64,000 nt of DNA, taken from contig NZ_FNUM01000001.1 in the NCBI RefSeq assembly GCF_900107995.1, positions 197,695 to 261,694 of the forward strand. Direction: 5' to 3'. Shown in pieces: positions 1 to 8,863 of this stretch. Made by a program: the position numbers and the translations under genes. How positions within the stretch are numbered: the stretch's first letter is position 1; each line of letters begins with the position of its first letter. The notes under the pieces were generated by a model. The model had not been told where the DNA came from. It did no database searches and was given only the letters and a program-made list of their open reading frames with translations. This DNA is from Alcanivorax sp. DSM 26293. GTDB taxonomy: Bacteria > Pseudomonadota > Gammaproteobacteria > Pseudomonadales > Alcanivoracaceae.

Positions 1-84
1 TTGTAGCTTGTAGCTTGTAGCTTGTAGCTTGTAGCTTGTAGCTTGTAGCTTGTAGCTTGTAGCTTGTAGCTTGTAGCTTGTAGC
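1..84. repeat. Heptanucleotide tandem repeat, 12 perfect copies of TTGTAGC
   Basis: Twelve uninterrupted copies of the 7-mer TTGTAGC (CTACAAG on the other strand) start at the window edge, so the array may be longer. It ends 7 bp short of the stop codon of the SLC13 permease and lies downstream of that gene. The same TAGCTACAAG string occurs once just after the pdxJ stop codon (about 47332-47345). A perfect array of this kind is likely to vary in copy number between strains; that is inference. Confidence 0.95.
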
Positions 85-90
85 TAGCCG

Positions 91-1863
91 CTAGAACCCC
101 CAGACAAGGGGAATCACCGTCAACGTAATCACCGCCACCACCACACTCATCGGAAACCCGATTTTCAGGTAATCGCGGAAGGTATAGCCCCCCGGGCCCA
201 TTACCATCAGATTGGTCTGGTAGCCCAGTGGGGTCATGAAGCTTGCTGAGGCGGCGAACATGACGGCGACGATGAAGGGCATGGGGCTGACGCCCAGTTG
301 TTCCGCTACACCCAGAGCGATGGGGAATACCAGCACGGCGGCGGCGTTGTTGGTGATCATCTCGGTGAACATGGCGGTCAGCAGGTAGACAATTACCAGT
401 GCCAGCCAGGGGGACAGCCCGCTGTCCGGGATCACCTGATCCACGATCCAGGCGGCAGCGCCGCTGCTTTCCATGGCTCGGCCCAGCGCAAAGGAGGCGC
501 CGATCACTACCAATACCGGCAGATTCACACTCACATTCATGCGCGAGCGGTTTACCGTGACACAGCGCGTTACCAGCAGCAGGCCCGCGGCCAACAGGGC
601 TGCTTCCAGGGTCGATGCCAGCCCCAGCACATTGGCCATCACCATGGCCACCAGCACCCCGACGGCAACCGGTGCGCGGCGGAAATCCGGCGGCGTGGAA
701 TCTTTCAGCGGGCTGACCAGCATGAAATCCCGGCGGTAGCGATACTGCTCCACAAACTGCTCGCTGGTTTCCAGCAACAGGGTGTCACCCACCTTCAACA
801 CCAGCTCGCCTACCTTGCCGGGCAAGCGCTGGCCACTGCGGCTGATACTGAGAATGGCGGCCTGGTACCGGGTACGAAAGCCCGTTTCCTTTACCGTCTT
901 ACCGATACCCGGGAACTCCGGGCTCAACACCACTTCCACCAAATGCCGCTGGTGATTGTTCAATGCCAGCTTGTGCGCACCGCCATGGGCCGCCTGCAGA
1001 CCATTGATTCGCTGCAATTCCCGGGCACATTCCGGCACCCCGACAAAGGCCAGCAGATCTCCTTCCTGCAGGGTCATCTCCGGCCCCACCGCCGGGAACA
1101 GGCGCTCGCCTCGCTGGATCTCGGTGAGATACCCATAGGTCAGGTTACGCAACCCGGCATCCTGAATGGAACGCCCCGCCAGCGGGCTGCCCTTGCCTAC
1201 CAGCATTTCCACATGGTATTCGCGGGCGTGCTCCCACTGCTCCACCATGCCCTCACGCTCAGGCAGCAGAAAACGGCCAGCCAGCAACAGAAACGCAGCC
1301 CCCCCCAGCAACACCGGAATGCCCACCCAGGCCACATCAAAGATTCCGAAGGCCTCCATGCCTCTTTCCTGCACCAGACCATCCACCACCAGGTTGGTAC
1401 TGGTGCCGATCAGGGTACAGGTACCACCGAGAATGGCCGCATAACTCAGCGGCAACAGCAGCTTCGACGCAGATAGACGCAGGCGCTGGGCCCACTCCTG
1501 CACCGCCGGAATCATCATCGCTACCACAGTGGTGTTATTCAGAAAGGCACTCAGCAGAGAGGCCGGCGCCACCAGCCGCAACTGGCTGGCAAACACGGAT
1601 TTCGGCTGGCCGAGTAGACGGTGCGCCACCCAGTAAATGGCCCCGGTATCCCGCAAGGCCGCCGCCACCACATAAAGGGCGGCAATGGTCATCAGCCCCG
1701 GGTTGGCAAAGCCGGACAGCGCCTCACCGGGAGACACTACCCCGGTGACCAACACCATCACCAGCGCGGCCATCATGGTGATATCCGCCGGCACCCGATT
1801 GCTGACCAGCGCGCCCAGCACCGAAGCCACAATCAACAGGGTTATCAGGATATCCATATTCAC
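91..1863 (-). CDS. SLC13 family permease with central TrkA-C (RCK_C) domains
   Basis: A 590-residue inner-membrane transporter of the divalent anion:Na+ symporter (DASS/CitMHS-like) superfamily. Hydrophobic segments fill roughly residues 1-200 and 395-590. The hydrophilic middle (about 205-385) looks like two tandem TrkA-C regulatory domains, the usual layout of the SLC13 permease with RCK insert. Pore-loop-type motifs are visible in both halves (NNTTVVAMMIP near residue 110, TEMITNNAAAVLVFP near 505). The substrate (sulfate, dicarboxylate or similar) cannot be read from sequence. It stands alone, with a heptad repeat array beyond its stop and a REP pair between it and the polysaccharide locus. 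Confidence 0.88.
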   Translation of the reverse strand: MNMDILITLLIVASVLGALVSNRVPADITMMAALVMVLVTGVVSPGEALSGFANPGLMTIAALYVVAAALRDTGAIYWVAHRLLGQPKSVFASQLRLVAPASLLSAFLNNTTVVAMMIPAVQEWAQRLRLSASKLLLPLSYAAILGGTCTLIGTSTNLVVDGLVQERGMEAFGIFDVAWVGIPVLLGGAAFLLLAGRFLLPEREGMVEQWEHAREYHVEMLVGKGSPLAGRSIQDAGLRNLTYGYLTEIQRGERLFPAVGPEMTLQEGDLLAFVGVPECARELQRINGLQAAHGGAHKLALNNHQRHLVEVVLSPEFPGIGKTVKETGFRTRYQAAILSISRSGQRLPGKVGELVLKVGDTLLLETSEQFVEQYRYRRDFMLVSPLKDSTPPDFRRAPVAVGVLVAMVMANVLGLASTLEAALLAAGLLLVTRCVTVNRSRMNVSVNLPVLVVIGASFALGRAMESSGAAAWIVDQVIPDSGLSPWLALVIVYLLTAMFTEMITNNAAAVLVFPIALGVAEQLGVSPMPFIVAVMFAASASFMTPLGYQTNLMVMGPGGYTFRDYLKIGFPMSVVVAVITLTVIPLVWGF

Positions 1864-2044
1864 GGGGCGAATTCCCTCAAAAGGCCAATGGGGCCACAGG
1901 TTGCGCAGAAAAGGGGCATTTTACAGGGAAAAGGACATATAAAAAGGGGCAAGCTAGTTCAAAATCTTATAAGGAAAGAGCGGAGGAATTGGGAAGGCGG
2001 GGCCAGAGTCGCCGGTGTGAGTGACCAAGCCTGGTTGCCGCGAC

Positions 2045-2134
2045 CTTCGTGATGCAAGCATCACTTCCCACAAAAATCAGAAGCCCTGCGACCGATTTGG
2101 ATTTTCTGTGGGAAGCGATGCTTGCATCGCGAAG
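2045..2134. repeat. Inverted pair of REP elements (GTGGGAAGC family)
   Basis: Two REP-type palindromes face each other: minus-strand copy 2045-2071 and plus-strand copy 2108-2134. Each reads GTGGGAAGC, a stem around GATGCTTGCATC, then GCGAAG. The pair could form a long stem-loop in the transcript 24 bp past the end of the nucleotide-sugar dehydratase gene. The same family flanks the first RAYT gene near 28.5 and 29.2 kb. The rest of the 294-bp gap (1864-2157) shows nothing else I can support. Confidence 0.9.
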
Positions 2135-2157
2135 GCTCCAGGATTCGATAAAGCCGA

Positions 2158-4155
2158 CTAGTCCGCCAAAGCCCGGTTATCCGACACCAACCTGGGCAAC
2201 TCCCGGGTCCGCATGCTTTCCAGCGGGCGGCTACCATTGGTGCCCGGCTCATACCCTGCCACATAGCTGCGCAGCAAGGCCTTCAGCGCCACTTTGTCAC
2301 CCTTCTCCAGGGCCTTGCGGAACGATTCCAGGGCAAACTGGATTTCATCCCAGCTCAGCCGCTCTTCGGTGGCCTGCATGATCATTTCATGCTCGGTGCC
2401 CACGCTGCACTCACCGATCAGCAGCTCTTCATAAAGCTTTTCGCCCGGGCGCAGGCCGGTAAAGGCAAGCTCGATATCCCCGTTGGGTGTCTCGTCGTCT
2501 TTCACGGACAGGCCCATCAGGTGAACCATGGTGCGTGCCAGATCCACGATTCGAACCGGCTCGCCCATATCCAGCACGAACACCTCGCCGCCTTTGGCCA
2601 TGGCACCGGCCTGAATCACCAATTGGGACGCTTCAGGAATGGTCATGAAATAACGGATCACATCCGGGTGTGTCACCGTCAATGGCCCACCGCGCTGAAT
2701 CTGATCCCGAAACAGTGGCACCACCGAGCCGGAAGAGCCCAGCACATTGCCAAAGCGCACCATGGAAAAAACCGTATCGGAGCCCCGGTCCGCCATGGCC
2801 TGCAGCACCATCTCGGCAAAACGCTTGGTAGCGCCCATCACATTGGTGGGGCGCACCGCCTTGTCGGTGGACACCAGAATAAAGTGCTTCACGCCTGCGG
2901 ACTCAGCCCCCTGAGCCGCTTCCAGCGTACCCAGAATATTATTGCGCACCCCGGCGGATGGGTTGGCTTCCACAATCGGCACATGCTTATAGGCGGCGGC
3001 ATGGTAAACCGTATCCACCCGGTACTCCCGGCACACCCGCTCGATGTGCCCCCGGTTCACCACCGAGCCCAGCATGGCAAACAGCTCCACCTGAAGCCCC
3101 TTCGAGTCGATAAATGCCGCCATCTCTTTTTCAATGGCGTACAGGCTCAGCTCGCTCTGTTCAAACAGAATCAGACAAGAGGGCTTCAACTTCAGAATCT
3201 GGCGACACAACTCGCTGCCGATAGAACCGCCGGCACCGGTAACCAACACATGCTTGCCGCTGATACAGCGATGCAGCAACTCCTGTTTGGGCGGCACCGA
3301 ATCCCGGCCCAGCAAGTCCTCAATGGACACATCCTTGATTTCTTCGATGCGCGCCTTGCCGCTGGCAATATCGGAAAAAGCAGGCACCGTCTGCACTTTC
3401 ACATTCAGGGTTTCCAGCCAGCGCACAATAGCCATTCGCCGGGAGCGGCTCAGCGACGGCACAGCCAACAATACCGAGGTCACCTTTCCGCGCCGGCAGG
3501 CTTTCTCCAGCGCCTTGCGATCCACCACCGGCACGCCGGCCAGCAAGGTGCCCTGCTTGTTATAGGCATCATCCACCACCATGGCAGCAAACATCTCGGC
3601 ACTGGACTGCAGGCCAGCCACCAGCTGGGCACCGGCACCACCGGCACCAAACACGGCCACCGGCTGACGATTCAACGCCCCACCCAGCACATGCACCAGG
3701 AAGCGCCGCATCACAAAGCGGCTACCACCCAGGTACAACATGCTGAGCATGCCCCAGATCAGGAACACCGAACGGGGTACAGCAGCATCCGGAATCATAT
3801 AAGACGCCGCAGCCAGCACCACCACCGAGGACAGCACCCCCGTCAGCATGGACCAGGCCACTTCCGCGCCCAGGTAGCGAACAATCGACTTGTAGAACCC
3901 CGCCAGGTAGAGAGCCGGAACCAGCACCAGCGGTGCAGCCAGGAAAATCCACAGGTCATGAATCGGCGGAGCAAAGGAGTTGAAGCGCAGGGAAAAGGCC
4001 AGCCAGACCAGCAGGGGGGCCGCCGCCACGTCGGCAGCCAGCATCACCGCACGCTTGGAACGGCGGGTAAGCGAAATCAGTCGGAAAACCGAAGGGTACA
4101 ACAATCTAGAAGTCATCGGGTCCATCCATGTGACCAAGCTGGCAAGCGTCAGCAC
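2158..4155 (-). CDS. Nucleoside-diphosphate-sugar 4,6-dehydratase, large membrane form (WbpM/PglF/CapD-like)
   Basis: At 665 residues this matches the large, membrane-anchored UDP-GlcNAc C6-dehydratase class. About four N-terminal membrane segments (20-140) are followed by a Rossmann motif GAGGAGAQL near 170 and a second, catalytic NAD-binding motif VTGAGGSIGSE near 307. In the active site STDKAVRPTNVMGATKR, Met replaces the usual Tyr of the YxxxK pair, as in WbpM/PglF-type enzymes. The expected product is UDP-2-acetamido-2,6-dideoxy-4-hexulose, the substrate of the downstream PglE-like aminotransferase, which fits a bacillosamine-type pathway. It is the last gene of the polysaccharide locus in the direction of transcription and has its own upstream promoter candidate. 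Confidence 0.9.
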   Translation of the reverse strand: MLTLASLVTWMDPMTSRLLYPSVFRLISLTRRSKRAVMLAADVAAAPLLVWLAFSLRFNSFAPPIHDLWIFLAAPLVLVPALYLAGFYKSIVRYLGAEVAWSMLTGVLSSVVVLAAASYMIPDAAVPRSVFLIWGMLSMLYLGGSRFVMRRFLVHVLGGALNRQPVAVFGAGGAGAQLVAGLQSSAEMFAAMVVDDAYNKQGTLLAGVPVVDRKALEKACRRGKVTSVLLAVPSLSRSRRMAIVRWLETLNVKVQTVPAFSDIASGKARIEEIKDVSIEDLLGRDSVPPKQELLHRCISGKHVLVTGAGGSIGSELCRQILKLKPSCLILFEQSELSLYAIEKEMAAFIDSKGLQVELFAMLGSVVNRGHIERVCREYRVDTVYHAAAYKHVPIVEANPSAGVRNNILGTLEAAQGAESAGVKHFILVSTDKAVRPTNVMGATKRFAEMVLQAMADRGSDTVFSMVRFGNVLGSSGSVVPLFRDQIQRGGPLTVTHPDVIRYFMTIPEASQLVIQAGAMAKGGEVFVLDMGEPVRIVDLARTMVHLMGLSVKDDETPNGDIELAFTGLRPGEKLYEELLIGECSVGTEHEMIMQATEERLSWDEIQFALESFRKALEKGDKVALKALLRSYVAGYEPGTNGSRPLESMRTRELPRLVSDNRALAD

Positions 4156-4208
4156 ATAATTCTAAGCGATCGAATGTGACAGAACGCACACTCCAGAATC
4201 GGGCCAGC

Positions 4209-4236
4209 ATTATAAGCGTTTTTTGGCATTATCCAA
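4209..4236 (-). promoter_or_regulatory. Candidate sigma-70 promoter for the 4,6-dehydratase gene
   Basis: On the minus strand a TTGGAT box (4231-4236) and a perfect TATAAT box (4209-4214) are 16 bp apart and lie about 55 bp upstream of the ATG at 4155. The rest of the 405-bp gap to the next gene (4156-4560) is AT-rich near this site and contains one REP copy at 4475-4501; I see nothing else in it. Confidence 0.5.
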
Positions 4237-4474
4237 TGATCATTCGCAGCATGAATACAATTCATGAGAAAGATTCATCACCACTATAACCATCCCGGTC
4301 CGGCCAAGTCTGCGAAGACATCAGCAACAGCCCGGGATTTTGCGATTGATTACAATGCAACCATTCGGGCACCGGCCGCCATGTAAGCCAAAACCCACAG
4401 AATTCCTCACCGTCCACCGACATCCAGCACACGCCAAACCCACTACCCTAAACAAAAACATCAGGCCCCTCCCT

Positions 4475-4501
4475 GTAGGAGCGGAACTTGGGCCGCGAAA
4501 G
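4475..4501 (+). repeat. Single REP element (GTAGGAGC family)
   Basis: GTAGGAGCGG, a short imperfect stem, then CCGCGAAAG: the common Pseudomonas-type REP layout (GTAGGAGC...GCGAA). It lies 60 bp upstream of a small hypothetical gene whose other side also carries a REP copy in the same orientation. Confidence 0.75.
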
Positions 4502-4560
4502 CACCACGCTTTCCAAATGGCCAACACACCAACACCCACCACATTCATCAAGGCCCCACC

Positions 4561-4767
4561 ATGCCCCTGTACCGCGCCAGCTTCCGCCACACCTTCAGCA
4601 ACGGGGACACCGTAGAGCTCACCTCCAAACCCTACCCCGCCAACAGCTGGGACCATGCCCGCCAACTGGCAGACGCCTTTGGCTACGAAGAGGTCCGCAT
4701 CGCCGTGGCGGATTACCCCCAACATGGAGTACGCAAGGAATACCCCCTGCTAACCGTCGTGGAATGA
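4561..4767 (+). CDS. Small hypothetical protein
   Basis: A 68-residue open frame on the strand opposite its neighbours, preceded by a possible AAGG ribosome binding site 8 bp upstream. The product is hydrophilic, with no membrane segment or signal peptide, and has a balanced composition (MPLYRASFRHTFSNGD at the N-terminus). Codon use is GC3-rich like the housekeeping genes. I do not recognise the family. REP elements flank it on both sides. A spurious frame in GC-rich DNA is possible, but third-position bias and composition favour a real gene. Confidence 0.5.
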   Translation: MPLYRASFRHTFSNGDTVELTSKPYPANSWDHARQLADAFGYEEVRIAVADYPQHGVRKEYPLLTVVE

Positions 4768-4787
4768 TCCCCTCCACCCCCAAAACT

Positions 4788-4811
4788 GTAGGAGCTTGCT
4801 TGCAAGCGAAC
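4788..4811 (+). repeat. Single REP element (GTAGGAGC family)
   Basis: GTAGGAGC followed by the palindrome TTGCTTGCAA and GCGAAC, between the small hypothetical gene and the convergent O-antigen-ligase-like gene. It may act as a terminator-like hairpin between convergent genes (inference). Confidence 0.75.
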
Positions 4812-4845
4812 CCGACAACCTTCCACAAAAAACCGCCACCGTGAT

Positions 4846-6117
4846 TCACCCCCCATCCGGTACAGAACGACAGCGCCCCTTAACCAGACACCAGCAGCCC
4901 ACGATCAGGCCCAGATACCCGGATAACCCTCGCACATCCCGCAACATGGACTGACTCAGCCCAAACCCGACAAACCCCACCACAATCAACACACCACACA
5001 ACGCCAAGGCCCTGGCTTGCTCATCGCCCCCCCTGCGCCAATGTCGCCAGAACAACCACAACGGCACCCCATACAAGGCCATCAGCGACAACAGCCCCGG
5101 CACACCCCGCCGGGCAAAGGTATCCACCAGATCACTATGCAGCTGGTCATAACGGCTAATGCCTGGATGAAAGCGCCCTTCCTTTACCCACAGATCGCGC
5201 TGCGCCTCCAGCCGCCCTTCCCCCCAACCCAGCCCAGGCTTTTCCTGGATCAACTGCCACCCTGCACGCCACATTTCCAAACGCACACCCAGAGATGACC
5301 CGGCATCGCCACCGGCATATTCCTGCAAATTCGCCACCCCCTGGCTAAGCCGCCCTTTAACCGGCGCGCCAGGCATCAGCGACATTGCCAACAGCACCGC
5401 CACAAGAACAGCCACCAGCCCCACCATGCTTCCCCGAAACCTCCCCCACCGGGGGCGGGTTGCGTGCAGCGCCAACAGCAGTATCAGCACCAACACCGGG
5501 AAGACCACCCAGCCACCCCGCGTACCGGAAAGCACCGAAGCCAGCAGCCCGCCCACTACCGCCAAGGCAAGCGCCAGACGTAGCCCGCTTCGAGCAGAAG
5601 AAAGGGACACCAACCCCGCCAACGACAACGAACCGAACAACAAGGCAAGATTCCCGAAGGGGATCGCATTTATCCCGTTACCCACACGCCAGCGCCCCAG
5701 CCACCAATGCTCGTACGCCGCAAGGCCAGCCACCAGAAAAGCCCCGCAGACCACGCCCCACCACCAGAAACCAGCCCGTGGAGGCGCCTTCCGCCAGGCC
5801 ACCAACACCAACGCAGCCAGCACAGGCCACAACGGTAACCACACCCCCTGGTTGCCCTCGCCCACCGGCCATACACCAGTGCGCCACACATCCCCTAGCC
5901 ACACCGCTGCAAACACAAGCAACGCCAACAGAAAGGCACCATCCTCCCGATCCAGCCGCCACCGGCTATCGCGGTTAACTATCCAGAAAAACACACAAAG
6001 CAAAGCCAGCCCCAAAGCCACCAACGGCAAGATGGCATAGGCGCCGTGAAACACCAGCAACAGGGAAAGAAACGAAAAAAGAAGGAGACTTGCCGAGAAC
6101 CGGCACCACCGAATCAC
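4846..6117 (-). CDS. O-antigen ligase/polymerase family membrane protein (Wzy_C domain)
   Basis: A 423-residue polytopic inner-membrane protein with about 11-12 hydrophobic segments and one large periplasmic loop before the last few helices. The loop carries the GLGWGEGRLEAQ and QLHSDLVDTFARRGVPGLL region typical of the Wzy_C/WaaL superfamily (H in the HSDLVDTFARRG stretch near residue 330). It could join undecaprenyl-linked glycan to lipid A core or to another acceptor, or act as a polymerase; sequence alone does not decide. It sits with the first flippase and the bacillosamine-type genes. The tight run of coding DNA is higher in GC than the central part of the locus. Confidence 0.8.
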   Translation of the reverse strand: MIRWCRFSASLLLFSFLSLLLVFHGAYAILPLVALGLALLCVFFWIVNRDSRWRLDREDGAFLLALLVFAAVWLGDVWRTGVWPVGEGNQGVWLPLWPVLAALVLVAWRKAPPRAGFWWWGVVCGAFLVAGLAAYEHWWLGRWRVGNGINAIPFGNLALLFGSLSLAGLVSLSSARSGLRLALALAVVGGLLASVLSGTRGGWVVFPVLVLILLLALHATRPRWGRFRGSMVGLVAVLVAVLLAMSLMPGAPVKGRLSQGVANLQEYAGGDAGSSLGVRLEMWRAGWQLIQEKPGLGWGEGRLEAQRDLWVKEGRFHPGISRYDQLHSDLVDTFARRGVPGLLSLMALYGVPLWLFWRHWRRGGDEQARALALCGVLIVVGFVGFGLSQSMLRDVRGLSGYLGLIVGCWCLVKGRCRSVPDGG

Positions 6118-6196
6118 ACCATCACCTCGACTGGAGGAAGCCGATCTTCCAAATCAAAGCACCGCACATGCTGCACTTGATTTAGCGCCACTCGAT

Positions 6197-7549
6197 TCAA
6201 CGATTCTCTGGACCACGAACACCCAGCAAGGCTAACCAGTTTGGGCCTGGCAAAGTCCAAATTCCAAGCTTCAGCCATACAAAACACATAGCCGCCAGGT
6301 TTTGAGCAACCAACACAAAAGCCAGCGCCAACGCGGCACCCAAAGCCCCAAGCCAAGGAGTAAGCATGAAGAACCCAAGCAAGCCCACGCTGCTACAAAA
6401 AAGAGCAATATTGCGCATGTAGCGCTCATTCCCGGTCATAGTAAGGAGAAAGCCGACAGAACCGGTTGCCACGTTAACCAACTGAGCCAGAGCAATAATT
6501 TGCAACAAGAGTGCTGCTGGCTCAAACCCCTCTCCTAACAGACTTAAAACCCATTCCGGCAATAGCAGGCATATCAACAAAAACGGTGCGGCCAACACAA
6601 TCCCTAATAGCGCCCCGTTACGTGCCAACCTTCCAAGACTATCCATTTTCCCTTGGTGATATAGCGCAGCAAAACGAGGCGGGAAAATAGCGTTAATAAC
6701 CATCAACACAAACCCAACTGAAATAGCGATCTGTTGAGCTGACTTGAACAAGCCAAGCTCTTCACTACCAAGAAACTTGCCTGCGATCATGACACTTAAC
6801 GCCGACTGCATAAATGCAGCCAGCCCCATAATAAAAAAAGCCTGCGATGCAACTCGAAACTCCCCCTTTTGGGAAACATCAAGCTGCGTGACGCCTGATA
6901 CAGCTCGATGCTCTCTCAGCCATAAGCCCGCCTGAAGAGCACCCTGTAGCGCCACGATGACAGCCGCTACAGAATAGGCCCATCCCAAGTAGACGAGCTT
7001 TTGCCCTTGATCCGGGAATACATATCCAACAGAAACAAGCAAAAACCCAGTTACGAGTGGAATCGACCCATTCTCAAGTAATGCGCCGGTTGCAGGCTTG
7101 TTAATCCCCTTGAAGAAACCAGCCAGCAAGAACGCCAACGTATAAAACGGGATCGCGAAACCAATACCAAGGAGAACTTCTGCCAAACTTGGCATGGCAA
7201 AAAAGTGCATCACTGGGTCACGCAGCAAAACCAACAGCAAAGACAATGGGACACTAATACAGAGGCTATGTGCAACCGCCCAGTAGAGGTAACCACTCAC
7301 CCTTGACGAACCAGCATCTCGGCCAACAAAACGCATGAGCGCATTATCCATGCCGCGCCTAGCGATAATGCCCGCGCTCAGCAAAATGCTTTGGGCCAGG
7401 GCAAATACACCAACACCCTCTGGGCCATATAACCGTCCAATCACAATAACCAGAGCTAACGCTCCCAGCGCAGCAACCGCCTTGGCTAAGAAAGTACGAA
7501 TCAACGCCCTACCTGTATCGCTACGCAAACGATACAGCACGGGAGACAA
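6197..7549 (-). CDS. Polysaccharide flippase (Wzx/MATE-like), first copy
   Basis: A 450-residue polytopic membrane protein with about 12-14 hydrophobic helices and the N-terminal FLAKAVAALGALALVIVIGRLYGPEGVG pattern (residues about 20-47) of the polysaccharide transporter (PST) family. It probably flips undecaprenyl-diphosphate-linked repeat units across the inner membrane. The frame opens with TTG at 7549; a downstream GTG at residue 4 is also possible, so the start is uncertain. A second flippase of the same superfamily lies at 17345-18670, so the locus may assemble two glycans. The 138-bp gap to the next gene upstream shows nothing notable. Confidence 0.85.
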   Translation of the reverse strand: MSPVLYRLRSDTGRALIRTFLAKAVAALGALALVIVIGRLYGPEGVGVFALAQSILLSAGIIARRGMDNALMRFVGRDAGSSRVSGYLYWAVAHSLCISVPLSLLLVLLRDPVMHFFAMPSLAEVLLGIGFAIPFYTLAFLLAGFFKGINKPATGALLENGSIPLVTGFLLVSVGYVFPDQGQKLVYLGWAYSVAAVIVALQGALQAGLWLREHRAVSGVTQLDVSQKGEFRVASQAFFIMGLAAFMQSALSVMIAGKFLGSEELGLFKSAQQIAISVGFVLMVINAIFPPRFAALYHQGKMDSLGRLARNGALLGIVLAAPFLLICLLLPEWVLSLLGEGFEPAALLLQIIALAQLVNVATGSVGFLLTMTGNERYMRNIALFCSSVGLLGFFMLTPWLGALGAALALAFVLVAQNLAAMCFVWLKLGIWTLPGPNWLALLGVRGPENR

Positions 7550-7687
7550 TAAGCGGCGGATAAAAAGTCCTCACAAATAAAATGGGTGACTGGAATCGTC
7601 AAAGGCCCCACGAGTTGAAATTAATCACAAGGGCATCAAAGGTATAGGTAGCGATCTCTTCTCAGACCTGCACAGGAAGGGACACTA

Positions 7688-8860
7688 TTAAGTCGCCATC
7701 GCCATTACCCCCTTCAGTACATCACAGGTTTTGGCAATCTCATTCTGATCCAATGTCGGATGAACCAAAAACATCAACGAAGACTCACCTAGCGCCTTCG
7801 CAACAGGCAACCGCTCTTTCGGCCCAAGCCCAAGATCCGTAAACGCCTTTTCCAGATACACCTCAGAGCAGGATCCGGAAAAACAAGGCACTCCATCAGC
7901 TACAATAGCATTCATGATGCGGTCCCGATCCCAGCCTTCAGCCAGCCTAGCCTCATCAACAAACACATAACATTTGTACCCAGCATGGCCAATCTCAGCC
8001 GGCACAACGGGCACACGAAACCCCGGCAGTGCCGCCGCAGTCTCCCAAATCGCCTTGCAATTTTCCTGGCGAGCAACAGTCCATTCCGGCATACGTTGTA
8101 ACTGAATACGCCCAATAGCCGACTGCATTTCCGTCAGGCGCCAGTTAGTCCCCACGGACTCATGCAACCAGCGAAACCCGGGCGGGTGATCGCGCTCATA
8201 CACGGCGTCCCAGCTTTTGCCATGATCCTTGAAGCTCCACATGCGAGACCAGAGATCACGGTCATTACAGGTGACCATACCCCCTTCTCCACCGGTGGAC
8301 ATGATCTTGTCCTGACAGAACGACCAGCACCCCACATGTCCCAAGCCACCCACTGGCTTGCCTTTATAGGTAGCACCGTGCGCCTGGGCACAATCCTCGA
8401 TCACAAACAGCCCATGCTCATTAGCCAGCGCCATCATACCGTCCATATCGCAGGGCCAACCCGCCAGGTGCACGCACAAGACCGCCCGGGTCTTCGGTGT
8501 GAGCACGGCGGCCACCGTCTCCGGGCTAATGTTCTGGGTATCCGGGTCCACATCAGCAAACACCGGGGTCGCACCGGCGTTAATCACCGATGTCGCAGAG
8601 GCAAGAAACGTCCTGGGTGTGACTACCACCTCATCTCCTTCACCAATATCCAGCCCTTTCAAGGCCAAGTCCAGAGCCAGGGTGCCATTCGCCACCGCAA
8701 TGGCATACTCAGTACCAGCAAAAGCCGCGAACTCTCGCTCGAATTCACGGCCTTCCTGACCAGTCCAGTAATTCACCTTGTTGGAAAGCAATACACGGGA
8801 GACCGCGTCGGCCTCTTCCTGGGTAAAGGAAGGCCAGCAAGAGAAAGGTCCGTTTAGCAT
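7688..8860 (-). CDS. DegT/DnrJ/EryC1/StrS aminotransferase (PglE-like)
   Basis: A 390-residue PLP-dependent sugar aminotransferase. Family motifs are all present: NGTLALDLALKGL, EDCAQAHGA near residue 155, the PLP lysine in CQDKIMSTGGEGG near 184, and NWRLTEMQSAIG near 240. The likely role is to transfer an amino group to C4 of the 4-keto sugar made by the dehydratase at 2158-4155. Its stop-to-start neighbour upstream is a PglD-like acetyltransferase 3 bp away, so the three form a coherent pathway for an N-acetylated 2,4-diamino-trideoxy sugar. Perosamine-type transamination is an alternative. Confidence 0.9.
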   Translation of the reverse strand: MLNGPFSCWPSFTQEEADAVSRVLLSNKVNYWTGQEGREFEREFAAFAGTEYAIAVANGTLALDLALKGLDIGEGDEVVVTPRTFLASATSVINAGATPVFADVDPDTQNISPETVAAVLTPKTRAVLCVHLAGWPCDMDGMMALANEHGLFVIEDCAQAHGATYKGKPVGGLGHVGCWSFCQDKIMSTGGEGGMVTCNDRDLWSRMWSFKDHGKSWDAVYERDHPPGFRWLHESVGTNWRLTEMQSAIGRIQLQRMPEWTVARQENCKAIWETAAALPGFRVPVVPAEIGHAGYKCYVFVDEARLAEGWDRDRIMNAIVADGVPCFSGSCSEVYLEKAFTDLGLGPKERLPVAKALGESSLMFLVHPTLDQNEIAKTCDVLKGVMAMAT

Positions 8861-8863
8861 AGA

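Noticed and set aside
2389-4179. 596-residue plus-strand frame opposite the 4,6-dehydratase gene
   Set aside because: Antisense shadow; His/Gln-rich low-complexity product and no RBS.
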